In this document: positions 33,340 to 41,506 of the stretch, piece by piece
Layout of the letters: the number at the start of each line of letters is the position of its first letter
Numbering within the stretch: the stretch's first letter is position 1
Source: Aeromicrobium endophyticum
GTDB lineage: Bacteria > Actinomycetota > Actinomycetes > Propionibacteriales > Nocardioidaceae
Length of the DNA stretch: 64,000 nt
Direction of reading: 5' to 3'
Assembly: GCF_003586285.1 (NCBI RefSeq)
Contig: NZ_QUBR01000001.1
Coordinates: forward strand, 744,001 to 808,000
Notes under the pieces: generated by a model
The model's input: the letters and a program-made list of their open reading frames with translations, nothing else
Database searches by the model: none
What the model was told of the DNA's origin: nothing
Translations under genes and position numbers: made by a program

Positions 33340-33854
33340 GATGGATCCTTTGCGATCGGTGACAGCAGCCGGCGGCTGCGCACGATGGGTGGGACGGCGG
33401 CAACGACGCCGAGGACGATGGCTGCCACGGGCACCCACCAGTGGTCGAGGGGGACGTCGAGGACGTGGTCGAGCGATGCCTCGCCCGGGCCCGTGACGGC
33501 CAGGCAGGCGGCGAGCAGGCCGTAGAACACCGGCACCTCGCACCCGCCCTGCTGCGCCCACAGGCCGTTCTTGGCGTTGGGCGAGGCGGCGACGATCATC
33601 GTCCCGAGCACGATGGCGCACCCCAAGGGAAACGCGAGGCCGGTGACGATCAAGATCGCGCCGGCGAGCTCGGAGACGGCCGCGACGGCGACCATGACGT
33701 GGCCCGGACGGAAGCCCCACGACTCGAAGACCGGCGCGGTCTGGCTGCGTCCGCCGCCACCGAACCAGCCGGCGCTCTTCTGCAGCGCGTGCCCCGCGAT
33801 GAGCCCGCCGAGCACGATCCTCAGCAGCAGAAGGCCGACGTCCGTCTGGTCCAT
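33336..33854 (-). CDS. DoxX-family membrane protein, 172 aa
   Basis: Four-helix membrane protein of the DoxX type: LLLLRIVLGGLIAGHALQK, the typical KSAGWFGGGG motif, FRPGHVMVAVAAVSELAGAI, ILIVTGLAFPLGCAIVLGT and VPVAAIVLGVVAAVPPIV. DoxX proteins are quinone-linked membrane subunits or detoxification factors; here the catabolic operon suggests electron transfer or substrate tolerance, unproven. Starts 3 bp after the dioxygenase stop and overlaps the amidohydrolase start. Confidence 0.82.
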   Translation of the reverse strand: MDQTDVGLLLLRIVLGGLIAGHALQKSAGWFGGGGRSQTAPVFESWGFRPGHVMVAVAAVSELAGAILIVTGLAFPLGCAIVLGTMIVAASPNAKNGLWAQQGGCEVPVFYGLLAACLAVTGPGEASLDHVLDVPLDHWWVPVAAIVLGVVAAVPPIVRSRRLLSPIAKDPS

Positions 33855-33856
33855 GG

Positions 33857-34714
33857 TCAGACCGGCTGCAGGACGAAGTCGTACTCGGCGGTGACGAACG
33901 GACCGTCGATCGTCGTGCCGTCGGGGGCCACCCCACCGTCGTGCAGGACGAACGGGGTGATCAGCTCGGCCTTGGTGCCGAACACGACGTCGTCCTCGAG
34001 GTACTGCGTGCCCTCGGCGAACAGGTGCGTGACGAGCCGCTCGTAGCCGGGCTCCTCGAACAGGAAGTGGATGTGCGCCGGACGGAAGTAGCTGATGTCG
34101 GTGCGCGCGATCAGGTCGCCGACCGGCCCGTCCATCGGGATGGCGTAGCCCAGCGGCACGATGCTGCGCAGCAGGTAGGTGCCGTCCTCGCGCGCCTGGT
34201 ACTTGGCCCGCAGCCGTGCCTCGTCGAAGCCGAGCTGGGCCTCGTAGTTGCCGTCGGCGTCGGCCTGCCAGACGTCGAGCACGGCGTTGGGGACGGGCGT
34301 GCCCTCGGTCGATCGGACGGTGCCGCCGATGAAGAACGGCGTGCCGGCGATGTCGTCCGACATGTCCCACCCGTACGGCGCCGCGGGCGAGCCGTCGATG
34401 TGGAACGGGCCGAGCACCGTCGCGGGCGTGGCCTCGGGGACGAAGCTGTTGTTCATCTGCACCACGAGCATGCTGAGCCCCAGCACGTCGGATGCCAGGA
34501 TGAACTCCTCGCGCTTCTCGTCGCTGATCTGGCCGGTCTGGGTGAGCCAGCCGATCGCGGTGATCCACTCCTGCTCGGTGAGGCGCACCTCGCGGGCGAA
34601 GTCGTGCAGGTGCGTGACCAGGCCGGTCATCAGCTCGGCCAGGCGCGGGTCCTTCGCCGTCGCCCAGCGCTCGACGGCCAGCTGGGTGATGTTGTCCTCG
34701 GTCGCGTATGCCAT
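33857..34714 (-). CDS. Intradiol ring-cleavage dioxygenase (hydroxyquinol/catechol 1,2-dioxygenase-like), 285 aa
   Basis: Fe(III)-dependent dioxygenase that cleaves between two adjacent ring hydroxyls. The N-terminal helical dimerisation domain (residues 1-100, AVERWATAKDPRLAELMTGL) precedes the barrel. Iron ligands are Tyr157 (DADGNYEAQ), Tyr190 (PLGYAIPMDGPVGDL) and His214/His216 (RPAHIHFLF), all present. The closest subfamily appears to be hydroxyquinol 1,2-dioxygenase, by length and the N-terminal domain. Product would be a maleylacetate- or muconate-type acid. Ribosome-binding site GGAGG precedes the ATG. Middle gene of the IclR operon. Confidence 0.9.
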   Translation of the reverse strand: MAYATEDNITQLAVERWATAKDPRLAELMTGLVTHLHDFAREVRLTEQEWITAIGWLTQTGQISDEKREEFILASDVLGLSMLVVQMNNSFVPEATPATVLGPFHIDGSPAAPYGWDMSDDIAGTPFFIGGTVRSTEGTPVPNAVLDVWQADADGNYEAQLGFDEARLRAKYQAREDGTYLLRSIVPLGYAIPMDGPVGDLIARTDISYFRPAHIHFLFEEPGYERLVTHLFAEGTQYLEDDVVFGTKAELITPFVLHDGGVAPDGTTIDGPFVTAEYDFVLQPV

Positions 34715-34724
34715 GGCGTGCCTC

Positions 34725-35528
34725 CTACTGCGGATCTGTCGCGGGGTCGATGTACGTGGAGTGACGGTCGATGTGCAGGTACGCGTCCATCGCCATCGGG
34801 TGCAGCTTCTCCTCGGCGATCTGGCCGACGAGCCCCGCGGTGCGGGCCAGCAGCGCGAATCCGCGCAGCAGGTCGACGGGCAGGCCGAGGTCGGCGAGCG
34901 CGGCACCGCAGACGCCCGCCCCGTTGAGCGGCAGGGTGCGGCCCATGATGTCGGGGTGGACGCGGCCGATCGCGGCGAACAGCGCCAGGTGCGGCCCGTA
35001 CGTGCCCGTCTGCTCGGCGATCTCGTAGATGCGCGGGGTGCGCGGATCGCCGTCCTTGTGGTTGGGGTGGCCGAGGCCGGGGATGAAGCGCTTGGTCTCG
35101 CGCGCCTCGGTGACGAGCCGGCGCGCCAGCTCGTCCCAGTCGTCGTCGGTCGAGTCGGGGCCCAGCCCCGACGCGTCGACGGCCGCGGCGAGGTAGCTGC
35201 CGCAGTCCTCCGTGACGCCGAGGAAGCGCGAGCCGCCACCGAGCAGACCGGACGCCAACGCGCCCTGGATCGAGTCGGGCGCGCTGAGGTACGTCATGCG
35301 CGTCGCGATCGCCGTGGGCGTGAAGCCGTGGTCGGCCAGCGCCACGAGGCAGGCCTCGAACAGCGTCACCTGCTCGGGCGTCGGACGCCTGCGGGCCGCC
35401 AGCCAGAAGGCGAGCTCGCCGAAGCCGACGTTGCCCATCAGGTCTTGGATCTGCTCGTCGAACAGCGTGATGGTGGTGCGCGTCGAGCGCCCCAGCGAGG
35501 ACGGGTAGCTGATCTCGTTGTCACTCAT
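34725..35528 (-). CDS. Citryl-CoA lyase/citrate-synthase-like protein, 267 aa
   Basis: Short citrate-synthase-fold protein with PGLGHPNHKDGDPRTPRI (the substrate-binding loop) and AMDAYLHIDRH. At 267 residues it lacks the large N-terminal part of citrate synthase (usually about 430), as in stand-alone citryl-CoA lyases, which cleave citryl-CoA-like tertiary-hydroxy acyl-CoAs to acetyl-CoA and a keto acid. Coupled by ATGA to the CaiB-type CoA-transferase, so that enzyme probably forms the CoA ester that this one cleaves. The exact substrate is unknown. Confidence 0.78.
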   Translation of the reverse strand: MSDNEISYPSSLGRSTRTTITLFDEQIQDLMGNVGFGELAFWLAARRRPTPEQVTLFEACLVALADHGFTPTAIATRMTYLSAPDSIQGALASGLLGGGSRFLGVTEDCGSYLAAAVDASGLGPDSTDDDWDELARRLVTEARETKRFIPGLGHPNHKDGDPRTPRIYEIAEQTGTYGPHLALFAAIGRVHPDIMGRTLPLNGAGVCGAALADLGLPVDLLRGFALLARTAGLVGQIAEEKLHPMAMDAYLHIDRHSTYIDPATDPQ

Positions 35529-36700
35529 GCGTCGTCCTTCCGGTCGTCGGCCGCCTCGAGCCAGGCGCGGATCTCGTCGGTGTGCTCGCCGAGCGTCGGC
35601 GGCGGCAGGTCGTAGCGCACCTCGCTGGACGAGAAGGTGATCGGGTTGCGCACCGACGGCACCATCGCGTCGCCCTCGCCCACCTCGACGACGGGCTCGA
35701 GCCCGAGCCCCTCGGCGAACTGGACGCCCTCGGCGATCGTGTTGATGGGGCCGGACGCCACGCCGGCGGCGAGCAGCACCTCGAACCACTCGGCCTTGGT
35801 GCGCTTGGCCAGCTCGGCCTCGAGCAGGGGCCGCAGCTCTTCGCGGTTCTTCGTGCGGTCGGCATTGCCCGCGAAGCGCTCGTCGTCGATCAGCTCGGGG
35901 ACGCCGAGGGCCGTGCACAGGCGCGCGAACTGCACGTCGTTGCCGGCGATGATGATGATGTCGCCGTCGGACGCCGGCAGCGGCTCGTACGGGAACAGGC
36001 TGGGGTGGGCGTTGCCCATGCGCGTCGGCACGACGTCGCCCGCGACGTAGGCGCCGGTCTGGTTGACGAGCCCCGACAGCGCGGACGCCAGCAGGTTGAC
36101 CTCGACGTGCTGGCCCTCGCCCGATGCGTGCCGTGCGTTGATGGCGGCCAGGATGCCGACCGTCGCGTGCATGCCGGTCATGACGTCGAACACCGAGATG
36201 CCGGCGCGGTAGGGCTGTCCGTCGGGCGATCCCGTGAGGCTCATGAGCCCGGAGATGGCCTGCACCATGAGGTCGTAGCCCGGGTAGTCCTTGCCCGCGC
36301 CGGTGCCGAAGCCGCTGATCGAGGCGTAGACGACGGCGGGGTTGGCAGCCGACACGGTCTCGTAGTCGAGGCCGAAGCGCGCCATCAGGCCGGGACGAAA
36401 GTTCTCGATGACGATGTCGGCGCGTGCGGCGAGGCGCTGCGCCGCGGCCAGGTCGTCGGCGTCCTTCAGGTCGAGGACGATCGACTTCTTGTTGCGGTTG
36501 ATGCTCAGGTAGTAGGTCGACACCTCGTCGCGGACCGGCGGCATCCAGGTGCGCGTGTCGTCGCCGATGGGGCTCTCGACCTTGATGACCTCGGCGCCCA
36601 TGTCGGCGAGCAGCATCGTCGCGTACGGGCCCGCGAGGATGCGCGAGAAGTCGGCCACGACAAGTCCGGCGAGCGGGCCTGCACTGTTCTGCTGCTGCAC
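35525..36700 (-). CDS. CaiB/BaiF-family CoA-transferase, 391 aa
   Basis: Class III CoA-transferase. The N-terminus LAGLVVADFSRILAGPYAT and the following MGAEVIKVESPIGDDTR are the family signature (catalytic Asp about residue 170-180, in the GYDLMVQAISGLMSLTG segment). Moves CoA between a dicarboxylate such as succinyl-CoA and an acid. First gene of the leftward operon. GTG 36700 is preceded by AGGAGA at 4-6 bp. The operator dyads at 36709-36735 sit directly upstream. Paired with a citryl-CoA-lyase-like protein, suggesting activation-then-cleavage of a tricarboxylic ring-cleavage product. Confidence 0.88.
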   Translation of the reverse strand: MQQQNSAGPLAGLVVADFSRILAGPYATMLLADMGAEVIKVESPIGDDTRTWMPPVRDEVSTYYLSINRNKKSIVLDLKDADDLAAAQRLAARADIVIENFRPGLMARFGLDYETVSAANPAVVYASISGFGTGAGKDYPGYDLMVQAISGLMSLTGSPDGQPYRAGISVFDVMTGMHATVGILAAINARHASGEGQHVEVNLLASALSGLVNQTGAYVAGDVVPTRMGNAHPSLFPYEPLPASDGDIIIIAGNDVQFARLCTALGVPELIDDERFAGNADRTKNREELRPLLEAELAKRTKAEWFEVLLAAGVASGPINTIAEGVQFAEGLGLEPVVEVGEGDAMVPSVRNPITFSSSEVRYDLPPPTLGEHTDEIRAWLEAADDRKDDA

Positions 36701-36708
36701 ATTTCTCC

Positions 36709-36735
36709 TGTCCGCTGTGCGGACACCTGTCCGCA
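36709..36735. promoter_or_regulatory. Three IclR-type half-sites in front of the CoA-transferase operon
   Basis: Half-sites TGTCCGC (36709-36715), GCGGACA (36719-36725) and TGTCCGC (36728-36734) form two overlapping perfect dyads: TGTCCGC-TGT-GCGGACA and TGCGGACA-CC-TGTCCGCA (8-bp arms). Their centres are about 9-10 bp apart. Such arrays are typical for IclR-family regulators. The divergent IclR gene begins at 36839. The sites lie only 9 bp above the GTG start of the CoA-transferase, suggesting repression of that operon. Confidence 0.65.
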
Positions 36736-36838
36736 ACTGCTTCAATGTAGCACGACCTGTGACCGCCGTCACCTGCCGTCGAACAACTAGGGTGAGGTGC
36801 TCACCGGTCCCGGAGAGCCAGCCCACGAGAGGACGTCC

Positions 36839-37648
36839 ATGGCACGCCGCGACGAGAGTCGGGACTTCATCGAGGCCATCGCCCGCGGTCTCGACGTCCT
36901 GCGCGCGTTCAGCTCGGCGCGTCCGACCATGACGCTGCGTGAGATCGCCGAGTCGTCCGACCTCGCCCGTCCGACGGCCAGCCGCATCCTCTACACGCTC
37001 GAGAGCCTCGGCTACGTGCGATCGAGCGACGGCAGCTACGCCCTGACCCCGCGCGTGCTCGAGCTCGGCATGACCTACCTGCAGGCGATGAACCTGTGGG
37101 ACATCGCGCGTCCGCACATGGAGGGCCTCTCGGCGGCCACCGGCAACTCGTCGTCGATGGCCCAGCTCGACGGCTCCGACATCGTCTACGTCGCCCGCGC
37201 GGCGGTGCCCAAGATCATCGCGCTGGGCGTCTCGATCGGCACCCGGTTCCCGGCGCCGCAGACCTCGCTCGGCAAGGCGCTGCTGGCCGATCTGTCCGAC
37301 GACGAGCTGCGCGCGGTGCTGGCCGAGCCGAGCCGGTCGGGCGTCACCCCGCGCTGGCACCCCAGCCACGACGAGCTCGTCGCGGCCCTCGACGAGGTGC
37401 GCGCCCAGGGCTGGGCCCTCACCGACGAGCAGCTGGCACCGGGCATCCGGTCGATCGCCGCCCCCGTGCGCGGGCGCGACGGACGTGCGTTCGCCTCGCT
37501 CAACGTGACGGTGCACGCCGCCGAGACGCCCGTGTCGACCCTGCTCGACGACTACCTGCCGCTGCTGCTCGCCGCCGCCGAGGCCATCACCACCGACTGG
37601 ACCGCCTACCAGTCGCTCCCCCAGACCCAGCGCGACCGCTCGTTCTGA
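36839..37648 (+). CDS. IclR-family transcriptional regulator, 269 aa
   Basis: N-terminal winged helix (TLREIAESSDLARPTASRIL, then TLESLGYVRSSDGSYALTPR) and the IclR ligand domain: NSSSMAQLDGSDIVYVARA, SIGTRFPAPQTSLGKALLA with the substrate loop, and the C-terminal GIRSIAAPVRGRDGRAFASL. Belongs to the PcaR/PobR-like group often controlling aromatic catabolism. Start ATG 36839 follows GAGAGGA at about 6 bp; an upstream in-frame ATG at 36797 would overlap the promoter. Divergent from the operon it probably regulates through 36709-36735. Confidence 0.9.
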   Translation: MARRDESRDFIEAIARGLDVLRAFSSARPTMTLREIAESSDLARPTASRILYTLESLGYVRSSDGSYALTPRVLELGMTYLQAMNLWDIARPHMEGLSAATGNSSSMAQLDGSDIVYVARAAVPKIIALGVSIGTRFPAPQTSLGKALLADLSDDELRAVLAEPSRSGVTPRWHPSHDELVAALDEVRAQGWALTDEQLAPGIRSIAAPVRGRDGRAFASLNVTVHAAETPVSTLLDDYLPLLLAAAEAITTDWTAYQSLPQTQRDRSF

Positions 37649-37677
37649 CGGCGCGTCCACACCGACGAGAGGATGAC

Positions 37678-38052
37678 ATGGCGCCGACCGCCGTAGTGCT
37701 CGCCATCATCGGCGTCGCCGCCGCCATCGCCCACATGGCGGCGTTCGCCCTCGTCCGGCCCCGGTTCGACGATGCCGACGACAAGGCCGACCTCGGGTCG
37801 TGGGTCGACATCGGCGGCGGGCTCTGCGTGTCACTGGTGGGGTACTGGGTGGCCCGGGCAGTGTTCCAGAGCTCGTGGTGGTTCGCGGACGACATCCTGC
37901 CCCTGGCGATCCTGTTCGGCGTTGCGTCGTGGGGCTACATCTCCATCGCGGGGTGGATCGAGGCCCGGACGAGCGCCAGCACGCCAGGCATCCTCCCCGT
38001 GCTCGCCTCGGCAGCACTCGGGTTGGCGGCGGGTGCTGCGGGTCTGACCTGA
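37678..38052 (+). CDS. Hypothetical membrane protein, 124 aa
   Basis: Not recognised. Four hydrophobic segments: AVVLAIIGVAAAIAHMAAFA, WVDIGGGLCVSLVGYWVARA, DILPLAILFGVASWGYISIA and GILPVLASAALGLAAGAAGL. GAGAGGA lies upstream of ATG 37678. Only 29 bp downstream of iclR, so it may be co-transcribed with the regulator. Role unknown. Confidence 0.6.
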   Translation: MAPTAVVLAIIGVAAAIAHMAAFALVRPRFDDADDKADLGSWVDIGGGLCVSLVGYWVARAVFQSSWWFADDILPLAILFGVASWGYISIAGWIEARTSASTPGILPVLASAALGLAAGAAGLT

Positions 38053-38058
38053 GCGTCC

Positions 38059-38556
38059 TCAGCGCTTCTTGCGCGGGGCCGCCGACCGCGGAGGTGCCGA
38101 CCGCATGTGGTCGCGCACCGGCGACAGCAGGTCGGCGAGGGTCTCGGCATCGGCGGCCGACAACGGCTCGAACAGCTGCTGCCTGATGACCTCGCCGTGG
38201 CCGGGCAGCACCGTCGCGATCCGCTCGCGTCCGGCGTCGGTGATGCTGACCGTGACACCCCGCTCGTCCTCGACGGACGGAGCCCGGCTGACGAGGCCGG
38301 CCTTCTCGAGCAGTCCGGCCTGGTAGGTCAGACCACTGCGGCTGTAGACGACGCCGTCGGCGAGGTCGGTCATCCGCTCGCTGCCCGTCTCCGAGTTCAG
38401 GGCCAGGCGCGCCAGCAGCTGGAACTGGACGTAGCTGAGGTCACCGGCGTCGCGCAGCTGCTGCTCGACGCCGTGCTTGAGCAGTCCTGCGACGTCCATG
38501 AGGGCGAAGTAGGCACGGAGCTGAGCGGCGTCCAGTCCGGACGGGTTCTTGGCCAT
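38059..38556 (-). CDS. MarR-family transcriptional regulator, 165 aa
   Basis: Winged-helix MarR protein: LSYVQFQLLARLAL, the recognition region MTDLADGVVYSRSGLTYQAG and wing VEDERGVTVSITDAGRERI, then a C-terminal dimerisation helix. Divergent from an NADP-dependent oxidoreductase gene; the perfect 7-bp-arm dyad at 38585-38600 lies 29 bp upstream of this start codon, the likely autoregulatory site. Inducer probably a quinone or aromatic, by analogy with similar pairs. Confidence 0.85.
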   Translation of the reverse strand: MAKNPSGLDAAQLRAYFALMDVAGLLKHGVEQQLRDAGDLSYVQFQLLARLALNSETGSERMTDLADGVVYSRSGLTYQAGLLEKAGLVSRAPSVEDERGVTVSITDAGRERIATVLPGHGEVIRQQLFEPLSAADAETLADLLSPVRDHMRSAPPRSAAPRKKR

Positions 38557-38584
38557 GCCTCCAGCCTACCTAGTAATTCATCTT

Positions 38585-38600
38585 CGAAGCACTTGCTTCG
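38585..38600. promoter_or_regulatory. MarR-type operator between marR-like and oxidoreductase genes
   Basis: Perfect inverted repeat CGAAGCA-CT-TGCTTCG. Related partial motifs GTGCTTCACATTCGAA follow towards the oxidoreductase start (38625-38645). Position and symmetry fit binding by the adjacent MarR-like regulator. Confidence 0.6.
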
Positions 38601-38668
38601 GATTCAAAGCACTGCTACTTTTCTCGTGTGCTTCACATTCGAATCACCTGACCGAGAGCGAGTCCGCC

Positions 38669-39604
38669 ATGAAGGCCATCCAGTTCCACGAGTACGGCAC
38701 CCCCGACGTCCTGCAGTACGCAGACGTCGACCTTCCGACCCCCGCCGCGGGCCAGGTCCGCATCCGCGTGGCGGGCACGTCGTTCAACAGCGTCGACGGC
38801 AACATCCGCGCCGGCTTCATGCAGGAGCCGATGCCGCTGACGCTGCCGCACACACCCGGCCTCGACGTCGCAGGGACCGTCGACGAGGTGGGCGACGGGT
38901 TCACCGACTGGGCAGCGGGTGACGAGGTCGTCGGCTTCCTGCCCTTCACCGTCGACGGCGCGGCGGCAGAGTACGTGCTGGCCGCCGCGGACGGCCTGGC
39001 ACGAGCACCGAGGTCCATCCCGCTCGCCGACGCCGCCGCCCTCCCGCTCGTCGGGCTCACGGCCTGGCAGGCCCTGTTCGTCCACGCCGACCTGAAGGCC
39101 GGTCAGCGCATCCTCGTCACCGGCGCTGCGGGAGCGGTGGGCGGCTACGCGGTGCAGCTCGCCGCGGCAGCCGGGGCGCACGTGATCGCCTCCACCAGTG
39201 CAGGCGGCGCCGACCAGGCCCGGACGCACGGCGCGCACGAGGTCGTCGGGCAGGTCACCGCCGGCGCGACCGCAGTGGTCGGCGAGCCGGTCGACGCGCT
39301 GCTCAACCTGGCTCCGATCGACCCCGAGACGTTCGCGGCCCTGGCGACGAACGTCCGCGACGGCGGCGTGGTGGTCAACACGACCGTGTGGATGCCGGCC
39401 CCCAGTGACGAGGCCCGCGGCGTGCGGGGCGTCGACATGTACGTCGCCAGCGACGCCGCCCAGCTGGCCGGACTGGTCGAGCGCGTCGACCGCGGCGAGC
39501 TGACCGTCGACGTCGCCCACCGCGTGCCGCTGCGCGAGCTGCCGGCCGTTCACGCCGCTGCAGCCGACGGGACCCTGCGCGGCAAGGTCGTCATCGTCCC
39601 GTAG
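38669..39604 (+). CDS. Zinc-less NADP-dependent alcohol dehydrogenase/quinone reductase, 311 aa
   Basis: MDR-superfamily oxidoreductase of the quinone-reductase type: MKAIQFHEYGTPDVLQYADV, HTPGLDVAGTVDEVG and the cofactor loop LVTGAAGAVGGYAVQLAAAA (AxGxVG form). The catalytic-zinc ligands of classical alcohol dehydrogenases are absent. Expected to reduce quinones or conjugated carbonyls with NADPH. Divergent from a MarR regulator with an operator in the gap. Confidence 0.88.
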   Translation: MKAIQFHEYGTPDVLQYADVDLPTPAAGQVRIRVAGTSFNSVDGNIRAGFMQEPMPLTLPHTPGLDVAGTVDEVGDGFTDWAAGDEVVGFLPFTVDGAAAEYVLAAADGLARAPRSIPLADAAALPLVGLTAWQALFVHADLKAGQRILVTGAAGAVGGYAVQLAAAAGAHVIASTSAGGADQARTHGAHEVVGQVTAGATAVVGEPVDALLNLAPIDPETFAALATNVRDGGVVVNTTVWMPAPSDEARGVRGVDMYVASDAAQLAGLVERVDRGELTVDVAHRVPLRELPAVHAAAADGTLRGKVVIVP

Positions 39605-39628
39605 CCCGGTGACGGCGGCGTCGTCTCG

Positions 39629-40033
39629 TCAGGAAGCGTGCGGCTCGGACGAGACCCGGTGGTCGTCGATCTCGGCCATGTGCGACTCGGCCCACTCGCG
39701 CAGGCCTGCGAGCGGTTCCTCCAGGGAGCGACCGAGCGACGTCAGCCCGTAGTGCACCGACGGCGGAAGAGTGTCGTCGACGCGCCTGGTGACCAGCCCG
39801 TCTGCCGCGAGCTTCCGGAGGGTCTGAGACAGCATCTTGTGGCTGATGCCCGGCATCGCCCGACGCAGGTCCGCGAACCTGACCGTCTCGGGATGGCGCT
39901 CGGCCAGGACCTTGATCACCATCGACGTCCACTTGTCGCCGATGCGGTCCAGGAGCTGACGCGTCGGGCAGTCCGGGCTGAACAGATCCCCCCGGCGATC
40001 GGGGACGGTCACCTGGCGCTCACCTTCTTTCAC
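39629..40033 (-). CDS. HxlR-family transcriptional regulator, 134 aa
   Basis: Single HxlR winged helix: CPTRQLLDRIGDKWTSMVIK followed by VRFADLRRAMPGISHKMLSQ and TLRKLAADGLVTRRVDDTLP, then the wing and VHYGLTSLGRSLEEPLAGL. Cys22, in the SPDCPTRQ segment, is where redox-sensing members keep theirs. Start GTG 40033 has AGGAGG 8 bp upstream. Divergent from the hydrolase at 40113, with the AGGTA/TACCT dyad at 40077-40095 between them. Confidence 0.88.
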   Translation of the reverse strand: MKEGERQVTVPDRRGDLFSPDCPTRQLLDRIGDKWTSMVIKVLAERHPETVRFADLRRAMPGISHKMLSQTLRKLAADGLVTRRVDDTLPPSVHYGLTSLGRSLEEPLAGLREWAESHMAEIDDHRVSSEPHAS

Positions 40034-40076
40034 GAAAGTGCCTCCTTGTGACTGTGGCGTCGATGGACCACGGTGA

Positions 40077-40095
40077 AGGTAACCAACGTATACCT
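40077..40095. promoter_or_regulatory. Operator-like dyad between HxlR regulator and hydrolase
   Basis: AGGTA (40077-40081) and TACCT (40091-40095), 9-bp spacer, the GTA...TAC core seen in HxlR-type sites. It lies about 18 bp upstream of the hydrolase start codon and 44 bp upstream of the regulator start. Confidence 0.45.
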
Positions 40096-40112
40096 GGTGA
40101 AAGGTCGGAACC

Positions 40113-40928
40113 ATGCTCGTCTCGGTGCCCGGAGCTCGCGTGAACGTCGAGGTCAGCGGCGACGGCCCGCCTGTCCTGCTGCTGCACGGCTGGCCCCACA
40201 CATCATTCGTCTGGCACGAGGTCGCTGCGGGCCTGGCCGACCAGTTCACCGTTCTCGCGCCGGACATGCGCGGGATCGGGGCGAGCGAGCCGACCGACGG
40301 CGGGCGCGACGCCGCGACGCTCGCGGGCGACGTCATCGGCGTGCTCGACGCCCTCGGGCTGCCGCACGCCGGCGTCGTCGCGATCGACGCCGGCGTGGCG
40401 CCTGCCTTCCTCGCGGCACTGACCCACCCCGAGCGGGTCAGTCGCCTGGTGCTGATGGAGGGCCTCCTGCCGGGCGTGAGCGGCGCCGAGGAGTTCCTCG
40501 GGAACGGACCGCCGTGGTGGTTCGGATTCCACTCCGTCCCCGAGCTCGCCGAGACCGTCCTCGAAGGCCGCGAGGCCGAGTACCTCGCCTACTTCCTGAC
40601 CGGGCCGAGCATCCGCCGCGACATCGGGGCGGATGCGCGCGATGCGTTCACGCAGGCCTACACCGGACGGGCCGCGCTGCGGGCCGGCTTCGAGCTCTAC
40701 CGGGCAGGATCGGCCAATGCGCAGGCCGTCTCCGCCGCACTGCGGACGTCACGACTGACGATGCCCACCCTCGCCGTCAGCGGAGGCGTCGTGGGGGCCG
40801 CCATCGGCGCGCAGCTGACGACCGTCGCCGACGACCTGCACCAGGCGTCCGTCGACGACTGCGGCCACATCATCCCCCTCGAGCAGCCCGCGGCGCTGGT
40901 GGACATCCTTCGTCGATTCATGCTCTAG
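40113..40928 (+). CDS. Alpha/beta hydrolase with Asp nucleophile (epoxide-hydrolase-like), 271 aa
   Basis: Fold elements: VLLLHGWPHTSFVWHEVA (HGxP, the oxyanion hole of the epoxide hydrolase/dehalogenase branch), APDMRGIGASEP, and a nucleophile elbow VVAIDAGVAPAF with Asp instead of Ser. The His is in DDCGHIIPLEQP. Asp at the elbow indicates epoxide hydrolase, haloalkane dehalogenase or related chemistry. Controlled probably by the divergent HxlR protein. Its stop overlaps the convergent TetR gene by 4 bp. Confidence 0.82.
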   Translation: MLVSVPGARVNVEVSGDGPPVLLLHGWPHTSFVWHEVAAGLADQFTVLAPDMRGIGASEPTDGGRDAATLAGDVIGVLDALGLPHAGVVAIDAGVAPAFLAALTHPERVSRLVLMEGLLPGVSGAEEFLGNGPPWWFGFHSVPELAETVLEGREAEYLAYFLTGPSIRRDIGADARDAFTQAYTGRAALRAGFELYRAGSANAQAVSAALRTSRLTMPTLAVSGGVVGAAIGAQLTTVADDLHQASVDDCGHIIPLEQPAALVDILRRFML

Positions 40929-41506
40929 CCCTCGCTCGGGACGCCGAAGGCCCTCAGGACGATCGTGACGGCCTGGTCGATCACGTCGTCCGACGGCACG
41001 CGGCCGTACATCAGCGCCGGGCACACCACGACGCCCGACAGCATCGCGACCGCCGCCTCGAGCTCGTCACCCGACGCGACGTCGGCGAGGATCGCGCGCG
41101 CCACCCCCTCGCCGTCCTCGACGATGCTGTCGCGGATCGCAGCGATCTCGTCGACCGTGGTGCCCCACTGCGCCAGCGCCATCAGGATCTGGTCGAGCTT
41201 GACGTCGACGAACGCCTGCCGGAAGGCACGGAGCTCTCGGACAAGATCGGTTTTGGCATCGCCGGTCGGCTCGCCGTGCGGCATCCGGCCGACGGATTCG
41301 AGGGCGAGCGTGACGAGGTCGACCTTCGTGGGCCAGTGCGTGTAGAGCGTGGTCCTGGAGTAGCCGGCCTCGGCAGCGACCTCGGCGTGGCTGAACGACC
41401 GTCCGCCGGCCTCGGTGAGGACCCGCAGCGCGGCCCGACCGACGTCGCGACGTGTGCGCGCGACGCGGACGTCGTCGTCCGACGCTGACTGCGGCTCCTG
41501 GGCCAT
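40925..41506 (-). CDS. TetR-family transcriptional regulator, 193 aa
   Basis: N-terminal helix-turn-helix (SHAEVAAEAGYSRTTLYTHW) with the usual LYxHW ending, followed by a ligand domain of the C-terminal TetR type. Start ATG 41506 (MAQEPQ); an in-frame ATG further upstream would extend into the regulatory gap. It is divergent from the mycosporine-like amino acid operon, 130 bp away, so control of that operon is plausible but unproven. Stop overlaps the convergent hydrolase. Confidence 0.85.
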   Translation of the reverse strand: MAQEPQSASDDDVRVARTRRDVGRAALRVLTEAGGRSFSHAEVAAEAGYSRTTLYTHWPTKVDLVTLALESVGRMPHGEPTGDAKTDLVRELRAFRQAFVDVKLDQILMALAQWGTTVDEIAAIRDSIVEDGEGVARAILADVASGDELEAAVAMLSGVVVCPALMYGRVPSDDVIDQAVTIVLRAFGVPSEG

